The notes beneath the pieces were generated by a model that was given only the letters and a program-made list of their open reading frames with translations, was not told the DNA's origin and did no database searches. Positions 1 through 6,946 of a stretch of DNA of 10,632 nucleotides are shown here, in pieces. The position numbers were made by a program, and so were the translations under genes. Each line of letters starts with the position of its first letter. The stretch's first letter is position 1. Origin of the DNA: Bacteroidales bacterium (lineage in GTDB: Bacteria > Bacteroidota > Bacteroidia > Bacteroidales > Bacteroidaceae); contig SFEK01000066.1 of NCBI GenBank assembly GCA_004557285.1, positions 1 through 10,632 on the forward strand, in the 5' to 3' direction.

Positions 1-190
1 ATGTAGTTTAACGCTTTTGGTTGACTACTTCAAGCCTTTGTGTGGCACGGATGGAGTTGACACGATAACCCACGCTGATCCATATCATCGATGTGGGCAT
101 ATCCATATAAACGATTTCAGGAATCGTAATATACGATTTTCGGAATCGATATATACCATATGCAGAAACGAAGGTTGGATGTTGGGCCGG
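1..190. other. intergenic region without a supportable gene
   Basis: This stretch lies downstream of the minus-strand C11 peptidase gene and runs to the window edge. I see no convincing coding region on either strand. It is AT-richer than the genes beside it. Its main structure is a tandem pair of 16-base dyad units at 111-126 and 133-148, listed separately. A short CCCAC (69-73) / GTGGG (93-97) pairing and the self-complementary CATCGATG (86-93) are also present but weak. No hairpin followed by a T-run that would mark a standard terminator for the valS-peptidase unit was found. Confidence 0.6.
111..148. repeat. tandem pair of 16-bp dyad repeats, 22-bp period
   Basis: Two copies of a 16-base unit (111-126 and 133-148) match at 14 of 16 positions and start 22 bases apart. 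Each unit is itself a dyad. In the first, ACGATT (111-116) faces AATCGT (122-127) across five bases. In the second, CGATT (134-138) faces AATCG (144-148) across five bases. The 22-base period is about two helical turns, so both dyads would lie on the same DNA face, as in a double operator. They could also be two small RNA hairpins at the 3' end of the peptidase transcript. No adjacent gene inside the window tells these apart. Confidence 0.55.
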
Positions 191-1408
191 TCAATGGGTG
201 GCCTGATACCACTGTGTTAGTGTCTTGCTGTAGCTCACTGCCGGATGCTGCGAAGGGTCGGAGATGGTGAGTCCTGAAAAGGTGCTGATGGTTGTCTCCT
301 GTTTCGACAGGTCAGAATAATAGGTGGGTGTGGCCGCCTTGTAGGGCACAAGGCGTTGCAGTTGCGACTCGATGGCCGGCAGCAACATACTGTTGGCAGC
401 AAGACGGGTGGCGTAATCTCCAAAGTCGTAGAATATGGTGGGTGTTATGCCGTCGAGGTCTTGCAGTGACGAGGTGGTTACATCAGTCGTGGCATACATG
501 CGGTTGATGTCTTTCATCAACAGGGCTGTGGCTTCAGCCTCGTGGCAGTCGGTGACGGCGATGGTGCCACATGGGCGGGCATAGGTGGAATAGAAGTTGT
601 AGAACCCTTGGCACACCGAAGCATAGTCGTTGTGCAGCAGACTGACACCTATGGTGGCATAGGGCATTCCCATAATCATGATTTCGCTGGTTGAGGCTAT
701 CAGATAGCGGGTAACCTCGCGCAGGTCGTAGGCCGTCTCGATGTTTGACATATAACAATCGTCAAACAGGATATATTCCATGGTCAAGCCCGATGCCTTG
801 ATGCCATCGGCCAAGGTGGACACCTCTATCTGGTATTCTTCGTCGCTGGAATGGCCGAAGAAGCGTGTCAAGAAATACTCGGGATGCTGGGCTTCGACGG
901 GCGACAGGCGGCGTGGCTGTAAGCTGCCAGCCACTGGAGTGCTGACATTTGTGCCTCGGGGTAGCCAGCCCATGCCGTGACCACCTATGAGCATGGCATA
1001 ACGTTGTGCAGGAGCTGTGCGAACCACCTCCTGCAGCAGTTGGGTGATGCCATGTGCCGTGGTGTAAGACGGCGTGCTGAAGGTGTAGTCGTGCAACACC
1101 TTTTGTCGGCATTGGTTGTTGCTGAAGGTGATTTCAAGCAGTTGGGCCTCTGTCTTGCTTGACGACAAGAACACCAGTAGGCGGCGGTTGTCCAATCCAT
1201 GGTTGTTGGTGATGGCCTGTTCAAAGGCGGTGATGTTGGCCAATAAATAAGAGTAGATGCCAGACCCTGACCAAGGCAGGAACATGAAGATGGTTTGCTC
1301 TGTGGGTTGTTCATTCGCTTCATCCTCCTTATGGCAGGATGTACATGTCAAAACCACCATGGCGCATGCCATGGTGGTAATTATATGTTTAATCCATCTT
1401 TTCATCAT
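191..1408 (-). CDS. clostripain-family (C11) cysteine peptidase, lipoprotein
   Basis: A 405-residue protein of the clostripain (MEROPS C11, caspase-like clan CD) family, which cleaves after basic residues. The catalytic His lies in GGHGMGW (His144), at the end of a hydrophobic beta strand (YAMLIGG). The catalytic Cys lies in LFDDCYMSNIE (Cys218). Both motifs have the spacing and context of the family. The N-terminus has a charged start, a hydrophobic stretch and a CTSC lipobox (Cys25) followed by acidic and polar residues, so it is probably a lipoprotein exported across the inner membrane. Cys22 is a possible alternative lipidation site. The C-terminal FSGLTISDP...WYQATH resembles the usual end of Bacteroidota family members, so the gene looks complete. 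ATG codons at 1408 and 1405 could both start it; the first is used here. The gene follows valS by 20 bases and is probably co-transcribed with it. The substrate is unknown. Confidence 0.9.
   Translation of the reverse strand: MMKRWIKHIITTMACAMVVLTCTSCHKEDEANEQPTEQTIFMFLPWSGSGIYSYLLANITAFEQAITNNHGLDNRRLLVFLSSSKTEAQLLEITFSNNQCRQKVLHDYTFSTPSYTTAHGITQLLQEVVRTAPAQRYAMLIGGHGMGWLPRGTNVSTPVAGSLQPRRLSPVEAQHPEYFLTRFFGHSSDEEYQIEVSTLADGIKASGLTMEYILFDDCYMSNIETAYDLREVTRYLIASTSEIMIMGMPYATIGVSLLHNDYASVCQGFYNFYSTYARPCGTIAVTDCHEAEATALLMKDINRMYATTDVTTSSLQDLDGITPTIFYDFGDYATRLAANSMLLPAIESQLQRLVPYKAATPTYYSDLSKQETTISTFSGLTISDPSQHPAVSYSKTLTQWYQATH
1353..1378 (-). repeat. 11-bp perfect inverted repeat in the peptidase signal-peptide coding region
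   Basis: ACCACCATGGC (1353-1363) and GCCATGGTGGT (1368-1378) are exact reverse complements separated by four bases (GCAT). In the peptidase mRNA this covers codons 11-19, encoding the palindrome-like TTMACAMVV of the signal peptide, and would form a GC-rich 11-bp stem about 30 nucleotides after the start codon. It may simply reflect codon choice, or it may slow early translation. Confidence 0.7.
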
Positions 1409-1428
1409 GTTTCCCTATGATTTCGTGT

Positions 1429-4131
1429 TTATTTGCCTTGCAGAGAGGCAATGGTTTCCTTGAGGGCTGCTATCTTTTCGAGCGAGTCGCTCTCCTTTTT
1501 GCGCTCAAGAGCCACAACTGCCTCGGGAGCGTGAGCCACGAATTTCTCGTTGCTGAGCTTCTTGCGCACACCAGCCAGGAATCCTTCCAGGTGTTTGAGC
1601 TGAGCCTCTGCCTTCTCTATTTCGGCAGCCACATCAATCTTGTCGCCAAGAGGAACGGCATATTCAGTGGTGCCCACCATGAAGGCGGCAGCGGTGCCAT
1701 CCTTTTCGGTAACGATGTCGATGGCACTGAGGTTGGCCATCTTGGTGATGACACAGCCGTAGGTTTGCAGGGGGTTGTTGCCCACCACTTGCAGGGCCAA
1801 AGCCTCGCGTGGAGAGATGTTTTTCTGGTTGCGCACGGTGCGCACACCGCCCACTACCTGTTTCAACACTTCGATGTCGGAGGCCATGCGCACATCATCG
1901 GCTGTAGGAGCTTCAAGATGCAGACAGTCGCGCATAATCGACTCACCCGGCTGGCGGTCGTAAATGTTCTGCCACAGTTCTTCGGTGATGAATGGCATGA
2001 AGGGGTGAAGCATCTTGAGCAGCACCTCGAAGAAGTGCAGTGTGGCGTCGTAGGTGGCACGGTCGATGGGCTGCTGATAGTCGGGCTTCACCATCTCCAA
2101 GTACCAGCTTGAGAATTCATCCCAGAAGAGGCGATATACGGCCATGAGGGCTTCAGAGATGCGGTATTTGCTGAACAGGTCGTTGATTTCGGCATTGGTT
2201 TCCTTGAGTTTTGCCTCAAACCAACTGATGGCCATCTTGTTCACCTCAGGCTGCTGGGCATCCACAGTTTGCCAGCCTTTGACCAGACGGAAGGCATTCC
2301 ATATCTTGTTGTTGAAGTTGCGGCCCTGTTCGCAGAGGCTTTCATCAAAGAGGATGTCGTTGCCGGCAGGAGCAGAGAGCATCATGCCCATGCGCACACC
2401 ATCGGCGCCAAACTTCTCTATCAGTTCGATGGGGTCGGGCGAGTTGCCCAGACTCTTGGACATCTTACGACCCAGTTTGTCGCGAACGATACCCGTGAAA
2501 TAGACATTCTTGAAAGGAATCTTGCCCATATATTCCTCGCCTGCCATGATCATACGAGCCACCCAGAAGAAGATGATGTCAGGAGCAGTCACCAGGTCGC
2601 TGGTGGGGTAGTAGTAGTTGATTTCATCATTGCCGGGGCTGTTGATGCCGTCGAACAGCGAGATGGGCCAGAGCCATGACGAGAACCAGGTGTCGAGGGC
2701 ATCGTCATCCTGTCGCAGGTCGTTCATCTGGAGGTCGGCATTTCCTGTTTGCTCACGGGCCAGCTGCAAAGCTTCCTCAGCAGTTTCGGCCACCACAAAC
2801 TGCTCTTCGCCATAATAGTAGGCAGGTATGCGGTGTCCCCACCAGAGCTGACGGGAGATGCACCAGTCCTGGATGTTCTCCAACCAGTTTTTATAGGTAG
2901 TCTTGTATTTGGCAGGGTAGAAGTTCATTTCGCCGTTGAGCACGGGAGGCAGAGCGATGTCGGCAAAGTGCTGCATCTTAAGGAACCACTGCAGCGAGAG
3001 GCGCGGCTCAATGACGGTATCAGGATTGCGCTCGGAATATCCAACCTTGTTGCTGTAATCCTCGACACGCTCCAGGAGCGCTGCCTGCTGCAGGTCGATG
3101 GCAATCTGCTTGCGGCAGTCAAAGCGATCCATGCCCACATAGAGCGGCGACTGTACGGAAACGGTGCCGTCGGGGTTGAAGATGTCAATGGATTCGAGGT
3201 TGTGTGTCTTGCCCAGCATATAGTCGTTGGGGTCGTGTGCGGGAGTCACCTTAAGACATCCCGTGCCGAACTCGATTTCCACATAACGGTCTTCGATGAC
3301 GGGGATGACACGGCCCACCAGCGGCACAATCACCTTCTTGCCCTTGAGCCACTGGTTCTTGGGGTCTTTGGGATTGATGCACATGGCGGTGTCGCCCATG
3401 ATGGTTTCGGGGCGGGTTGTGGCCACAACAGCATAATAGCCCTTGTCGTCGTGGTGAACGACATTGCCTTCGGCCTCAAGCGCCGCCTGGTCGCCTATGG
3501 TGTCCTGATACTCTGGAGCCACATAATATTTCAGGTTGTAGAGCTTAGACTGCTCATCCTTGTATATCACCTCCTCGTTGCTGAGGGCAGTCTGTGCCTT
3601 GGGGTCCCAGTTGACCATGCGCAGGCCACGGTAGATGAGTCCTTTGTTATAGAGGTCGACAAATACCTTGATGACACTCTTTGAGCGTATTTCGTCCATG
3701 GTAAATCCCGTGCGGTCCCAGTCGCACGATGCACCGAGGCGTCGCAGCTGCTTGAGAATGATGCCACCATGTTCATGTGTCCAGTCCCAGGCATGCTTGA
3801 GAAACTCTTCACGGGAGAGGTCGTGCTTCTTGATGCCCTGTTCGGCAAGGCGTTTCACCACCTTGGCCTCGGTAGCAATGGAAGCATGGTCGGTGCCTGG
3901 CACCCAGCAGGCGTTCTTGCCCTCCATGCGGGCGCGTCGCACAAGAATATCCTGAATGGTGTTGTTGAGCATGTGTCCCATGTGGAGCACACCGGTAACA
4001 TTTGGTGGCGGGATGACGATGGTGTAAGGTTCACGACCATCGGGTTGACTACTGAACAGCTTGTTGTCAAGCCAGTACTGATACCATTTGGACTCCACTT
4101 CTTTGGGGTCGTATTTACTTGCAAGTTCCAT
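1429..4131 (-). CDS. valS: valyl-tRNA synthetase
   Basis: A cytoplasmic class Ia aminoacyl-tRNA synthetase that charges tRNA-Val with valine, using ATP, and hydrolyses mischarged Thr-tRNA-Val. The 900-residue product has the family landmarks in order: PPPNVTGVLHMGH with the HIGH signature as HMGH (50-53); the CP1 editing domain with TTRPETIMGDTAM (238-250) and GTGCLKVTPAHDPNDY (288-303); the DWCISRQLWWGHRIPAYYY block (422-440); KMSKS (556-560); the anticodon-binding domain (about 640-780); and a C-terminal coiled-coil arm (about 833-898) typical of ValRS. The length suits the family. The start is placed at MELASKYDPKEVESKWY, although the frame stays open 17 codons further upstream; those codons overlap the predicted promoter and do not look like ValRS. 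A divergent promoter shared with mazG lies just upstream. Confidence 0.98.
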   Translation of the reverse strand: MELASKYDPKEVESKWYQYWLDNKLFSSQPDGREPYTIVIPPPNVTGVLHMGHMLNNTIQDILVRRARMEGKNACWVPGTDHASIATEAKVVKRLAEQGIKKHDLSREEFLKHAWDWTHEHGGIILKQLRRLGASCDWDRTGFTMDEIRSKSVIKVFVDLYNKGLIYRGLRMVNWDPKAQTALSNEEVIYKDEQSKLYNLKYYVAPEYQDTIGDQAALEAEGNVVHHDDKGYYAVVATTRPETIMGDTAMCINPKDPKNQWLKGKKVIVPLVGRVIPVIEDRYVEIEFGTGCLKVTPAHDPNDYMLGKTHNLESIDIFNPDGTVSVQSPLYVGMDRFDCRKQIAIDLQQAALLERVEDYSNKVGYSERNPDTVIEPRLSLQWFLKMQHFADIALPPVLNGEMNFYPAKYKTTYKNWLENIQDWCISRQLWWGHRIPAYYYGEEQFVVAETAEEALQLAREQTGNADLQMNDLRQDDDALDTWFSSWLWPISLFDGINSPGNDEINYYYPTSDLVTAPDIIFFWVARMIMAGEEYMGKIPFKNVYFTGIVRDKLGRKMSKSLGNSPDPIELIEKFGADGVRMGMMLSAPAGNDILFDESLCEQGRNFNNKIWNAFRLVKGWQTVDAQQPEVNKMAISWFEAKLKETNAEINDLFSKYRISEALMAVYRLFWDEFSSWYLEMVKPDYQQPIDRATYDATLHFFEVLLKMLHPFMPFITEELWQNIYDRQPGESIMRDCLHLEAPTADDVRMASDIEVLKQVVGGVRTVRNQKNISPREALALQVVGNNPLQTYGCVITKMANLSAIDIVTEKDGTAAAFMVGTTEYAVPLGDKIDVAAEIEKAEAQLKHLEGFLAGVRKKLSNEKFVAHAPEAVVALERKKESDSLEKIAALKETIASLQGK

Positions 4132-4171
4132 TTTTATATATAATATTTGCTTATTTCTTGAAAAATCGTTG

Positions 4172-4179
4172 CAAAAGTA
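4172..4179 (-). promoter_or_regulatory. predicted -7 element for valS (TACTTTTG)
   Basis: Read on the minus strand, TACTTTTG matches the Bacteroidota -7 consensus TAnnTTTG exactly and is followed by CA. Transcription would begin near 4165, leaving a leader of about 33 nucleotides before the valS ATG. No good TTTG -33 element is present about 20 bases upstream, so the call rests on the -7 box and its position. Confidence 0.6.
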
Positions 4180-4201
4180 CAAAATATTCGTGGAAAATAG
4201 C

Positions 4202-4209
4202 TACTTTTG
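4202..4209 (+). promoter_or_regulatory. predicted -7 element for the mazG operon (TACTTTTG)
   Basis: An exact TAnnTTTG match on the plus strand, the mirror image of the valS -7 box. Transcription would start near 4216, which leaves only a very short leader before mazG. This favours the ATG at 4230 over the one at 4221. As for valS, a -33 TTTG is not evident at the expected distance. Confidence 0.6.
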
Positions 4210-4229
4210 CATCACTAAAAATGAAAAAT

Positions 4230-5021
4230 ATGCATACAAGGGAAGAAAAGCTGGAGGCTTTCGGGCGTTTGCTCGATGTATTGGACACATTGAGGGAGAA
4301 ATGCCCTTGGGACAGAAAGCAGACCAACGAGAGTCTGCGCCCCAATACCATCGAGGAGACATTTGAATTGTGTGACGCTCTGCTGAAGAACGACACGAAG
4401 AACGTCTGTAAAGAACTTGGCGACGTGTTCATGCACGTCTGCTTCTATGCCCTCATCGGAAGCGAGAAGGGAGAATTTGACATTGCCGACGTTTGCAACA
4501 TAGAGGCTGACAAACTGATATTCAGGCATCCCCATGTCTATGGCGAGGTGAAGGCCGACACCGAAGACAAGGTGCTGCAGAATTGGGAACAAATCAAATT
4601 GAAGGAGAAAGACGGCAACAAGAGTGTGCTTGCCGGGGTGCCAGCCTCGCTTCCTTCGCTCATCAAGGCTTACCGCATACAGGACAAGGCGCGAAATGCC
4701 GGATTCGACTGGGAAGACAAAGGCGACGTGTGGGCCAAGGTGCGTGAAGAACTGGCAGAACTGGAAACTGAACTCAGATGCGAGGACGAGGAAAAATCAA
4801 CCCAGGAACTTGGAGATTTCCTCTTCAGTGTCATCAATGCAGCCAGGTTGTATCACCTCAACCCCGACAATGCCCTGGAATATACTAATCAAAAATTCAT
4901 CCGCCGTTTCAACTATATTGAAAAACAAGCCAAAGAGCATGGCAAGATGCTGAAAGACATGACTTTGGGTGAAATGGATGAACTGTGGAATGAAGCCAAA
5001 GAAATGGAAAGAAAACAATAA
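4230..5021 (+). CDS. mazG: MazG nucleoside triphosphate pyrophosphohydrolase
   Basis: An all-alpha NTP pyrophosphohydrolase that converts (d)NTPs to monophosphates plus pyrophosphate, thought to cleanse the nucleotide pool and, in E. coli, to influence ppGpp-linked responses. The 263-residue protein has the expected two tandem MazG domains. In the first, KCPWDRKQTNESLRPNTIEET (24-44) and KELGD (61-65) supply the acidic metal-binding residues. The second has VREELAELETEL (171-182) and ELGDFLFSVINAARLY (193-208). The segment LKEKDGNKSVLAGVPASLPSLIKAYRIQDKARNAGFDW (124-161) is highly typical of the family. An ATG at 4221 would add three residues (MKN), but Bacteroidota homologues begin MHTREE and the promoter position also favours 4230. 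It heads a tight operon with the lipocalin-like gene and rnz. Confidence 0.95.
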   Translation: MHTREEKLEAFGRLLDVLDTLREKCPWDRKQTNESLRPNTIEETFELCDALLKNDTKNVCKELGDVFMHVCFYALIGSEKGEFDIADVCNIEADKLIFRHPHVYGEVKADTEDKVLQNWEQIKLKEKDGNKSVLAGVPASLPSLIKAYRIQDKARNAGFDWEDKGDVWAKVREELAELETELRCEDEEKSTQELGDFLFSVINAARLYHLNPDNALEYTNQKFIRRFNYIEKQAKEHGKMLKDMTLGEMDELWNEAKEMERKQ

Positions 5022-5028
5022 AACTGCT

Positions 5029-5616
5029 ATGAAGACGACAAAAAGTTTTACCCTGTTGTGGCTGATGATGGCTGCCTTGCTGGCGGTGGGCTGCAACGGA
5101 AAGAAAGCACAGCAGACCGAAGTTGCCGACATTGAAGACCCTGCGGTGGAAGACTCCACGGTGTATGGCGTCTGTGGCAGCAACACGGCCATGAGCACTC
5201 TCGAACTGATTGTGGGCAAGGGCGACACCCTGCGCTATATGTTGGAAGGTGAAGACACCACCTCGCAGGTGCTTGGCGGAATGTTCTCGGGCGACCATCT
5301 GGCGGTGGTGGGCTACAAGGATGCCAACGGCGAGCTGCATGCCAACAAGGTGATCAACCTGACTTCGCTGCTCGGCAAATGGTATAGCATAAGCAGAAGT
5401 TTTGAGATACAGGAAGGAGGAACGGTGACCAGCACCATGCAGGAACCCAAGCCCTATACCGAATGGAGCATCTGCAATGGCAAGTTGGTGCTGTCGGCAG
5501 ACACCTTCGACATTTACGCTCTCGGTGCCGATTCGCTTTATCTGGAAAACGCCGAAGGCATCTATGGTTATAAACGTCGCGACTACCAGCAAGACACCCG
5601 TGGCCTTGTGCCTTGA
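5029..5616 (+). CDS. lipocalin-like lipoprotein
   Basis: A 195-residue envelope lipoprotein. The start at 5029, seven bases after mazG stops, gives a clear signal peptide: MKTTK, a hydrophobic core, and lipobox AVGC (Cys22) followed by NGKKAQQ. The first half after an acidic linker (about 46-110: STLELIVGKGDTLRYML...DHLAVVGYKDANGELHANKV) resembles the beta-rich domain seen before the lipocalin part in many Bacteroidota lipoproteins. The second half begins LLGKWYS, with G116-K117-W118 matching the lipocalin GxW motif, and ends GIYGYKRRD, a plausible last strand. Lipocalin-type barrels bind small hydrophobic ligands, but no ligand can be inferred here. Family assignment is by motif and resemblance only. 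Placement between mazG and rnz does not define a function; it is probably co-transcribed with them. Confidence 0.75.
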   Translation: MKTTKSFTLLWLMMAALLAVGCNGKKAQQTEVADIEDPAVEDSTVYGVCGSNTAMSTLELIVGKGDTLRYMLEGEDTTSQVLGGMFSGDHLAVVGYKDANGELHANKVINLTSLLGKWYSISRSFEIQEGGTVTSTMQEPKPYTEWSICNGKLVLSADTFDIYALGADSLYLENAEGIYGYKRRDYQQDTRGLVP

Positions 5617-5628
5617 CAACTGACAATC

Positions 5629-6543
5629 ATGCAACCATTCAAAGTTCACATACTGGGATGCGGCAGTGCCCTGCCCACCTTGAAACACAATGCCTCCGCC
5701 CAACTGGTGGAGATGTGTGGCAAGGTGTTCATGGTGGATTGCGGCGAAGGCACACAGGTGCAGCTGCGCCGTGCCCGTGTGCATTTCAACAAAGTGTCGT
5801 GTGTCTTTATATCACATCTGCATGGTGACCACTGCTTGGGTGTTGTGGGGATGATTTCCACCTTCGGTATGCTGGGCAGGGTCAACCCCCTGCACATCTA
5901 TGCCCCTGCCTCCTATGAGCCGATACTGAAAAGCCAGCTTGAGTTCTTCTGCAACGGTCTGGAATATGATGTGGTGTTTCACCCCGTTGATACCACTGTC
6001 AATACGGTGATTTATGAAGACAAGTCGCTCACCGTGGCCACCATTCCATTGCAACACCGCATAGAGTGTTGTGGGTTCCTGTTCAAGGAGAAACCAGCCC
6101 TGCCACATATCCGCAGAGACATGATTGATTATTACGGTATTCCTGAATGGCAGCGCAACAACATCAAGCAAGGAGCCGACTGGATTACCCCCGAAGGCGA
6201 GGTGATCGCCAACAGCAGGCTGACCACTCCCGCCGACAAGCCACGGGCATACGCCTATTGCTCAGACACCAAATATTTGCCCCATCTGCATGAGTTGTTG
6301 AAGGATGTGGATTTGCTCTACCACGAGGCCACCTACTGTGATGCCGACGAGGAGAGGGCAAAGCTTTACTTCCACAGTACAGCGGGACAAGCCGCCATGG
6401 TGGCCAAACAGGCCAACGCCAAACGACTGGTGCTGGGCCACTTCTCGGCACGCTATGCCAACGAGCAAGCCATCCTTGATGATGCCAAAAAAGTGTTTAA
6501 ATCATCTGTTTTGGCCGACGAAATGTCAATTTTTGATATTTAA
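5629..6543 (+). CDS. rnz: ribonuclease Z (tRNA 3'-processing endonuclease)
   Basis: A zinc-dependent beta-lactamase-fold endonuclease that removes 3' trailers from tRNA precursors; in cytoplasm, normally a homodimer. The 304 residues match the short bacterial form (about 300-320). Motif II is SHLHGDH (62-68), giving metal ligands His63, His65, Asp67 and His68. His143 sits in PLQHRIEC, the SDT aspartate is Asp213, and the last ligand is in GHFSARY (His271). YHEATY (231-236), HSTA (249-252) and an exosite-like region after 150 (FLFKEKPALPHIRRDMIDYYGIP) fit the family. The ATG lies 12 bases after the lipocalin-like gene. The gene ends in TAATAAGG, a double stop seen again after two genes downstream. 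Confidence 0.95.
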   Translation: MQPFKVHILGCGSALPTLKHNASAQLVEMCGKVFMVDCGEGTQVQLRRARVHFNKVSCVFISHLHGDHCLGVVGMISTFGMLGRVNPLHIYAPASYEPILKSQLEFFCNGLEYDVVFHPVDTTVNTVIYEDKSLTVATIPLQHRIECCGFLFKEKPALPHIRRDMIDYYGIPEWQRNNIKQGADWITPEGEVIANSRLTTPADKPRAYAYCSDTKYLPHLHELLKDVDLLYHEATYCDADEERAKLYFHSTAGQAAMVAKQANAKRLVLGHFSARYANEQAILDDAKKVFKSSVLADEMSIFDI

Positions 6544-6564
6544 TAAGGAAAAACACTTGTTTTA

Positions 6565-6596
6565 TTTGGCAGTGAGCGGAAAAAAGCGTACCTTTG
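6565..6596 (+). promoter_or_regulatory. Bacteroidota primary-sigma promoter (TTTG-N20-TAnnTTTG)
   Basis: A -33 TTTG at 6565-6568 and a -7 TACCTTTG at 6589-6596 are separated by exactly 20 bases, an ideal match to the Bacteroidota consensus. The predicted start near 6603 would give a leader of about 16 nucleotides before the ATG at 6619. It probably drives the small secreted protein, the L,D-transpeptidase and the ECF sigma gene. Confidence 0.85.
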
Positions 6597-6618
6597 TACA
6601 AATTTTAAATGTATCCCT

Positions 6619-6930
6619 ATGTTAAGGAAATTGTGCTTCATATCGTTGTTCGCCTGCTTGGTGTTCTCCGTGACATCAACAAGCCATGCCGCTTCAACAA
6701 TCGAGATTGTTGACAGGGATTTCCAGACAGTGTCAATCTCTCTGCAAGGGAGGACATTGCATGTTGTGGGTGCTGACGGCTTGACACTCAACATCTACAA
6801 TGTGGCAGGCATACGTGTCATGAGTTTCAAAGTGGATGGTGCTGACCGCCGTTTTGAATTGAATCTGCCCAAAGGCTGCTACATGGTGCAGGCCGGAAAG
6901 ACGGTAAGAAAAATATCCATCACCAAATAA
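6619..6930 (+). CDS. small secreted protein with a T9SS-sorting-like beta domain
   Basis: A 103-residue protein with an N-terminal signal peptide (MLRK, hydrophobic core, cleavage probably after SHA at residue 24). The mature part of about 79 residues looks like the type A C-terminal sorting domain of the type IX secretion system: LTLNIYNVAGIRVMSFKV (56-72), then FELNLPKGCYMVQAGKTVRKISITK (79-103), matching the usual 'vyNlaGqrv...ldLpkGiYiv..g..v.Kiii' pattern. There is no cargo domain, so it is the sorting-like fold alone. Similar short free-standing proteins are, to my recollection, common in Prevotella. It may be a domain-sized secreted protein, a T9SS-related accessory protein or a remnant of a larger cargo. 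It has its own strong promoter and lies 16 bases upstream of the L,D-transpeptidase. Confidence 0.75.
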   Translation: MLRKLCFISLFACLVFSVTSTSHAASTIEIVDRDFQTVSISLQGRTLHVVGADGLTLNIYNVAGIRVMSFKVDGADRRFELNLPKGCYMVQAGKTVRKISITK

Positions 6931-6946
6931 TCTTATTTTCTGAATT

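Noticed and set aside
8..190. 60 sense codons open in frame after the TGA of the C11 peptidase (minus strand), suggesting readthrough.
   Set aside because: The peptidase already ends with the family's usual C-terminus. The dyad repeats inside have a 22-base period, not a multiple of three. An open run this short has a few percent chance of occurring at random.
17..220. 67-residue plus-strand open frame at the window start.
   Set aside because: No recognisable motif; it covers the dyad repeats and overlaps the 3' end of the peptidase gene on the other strand.
2749..3684. 311-residue plus-strand open frame antisense to valS (also 1417-2112).
   Set aside because: Mirrors the codon pattern of valS, contains no family motif, and lies fully opposite a highly conserved gene.
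4909..5784. 291-residue minus-strand open frame spanning mazG, the lipocalin-like gene and rnz.
   Set aside because: It is antisense across three well-supported genes, His- and Gln-rich as shadow frames often are, with no promoter or motif.
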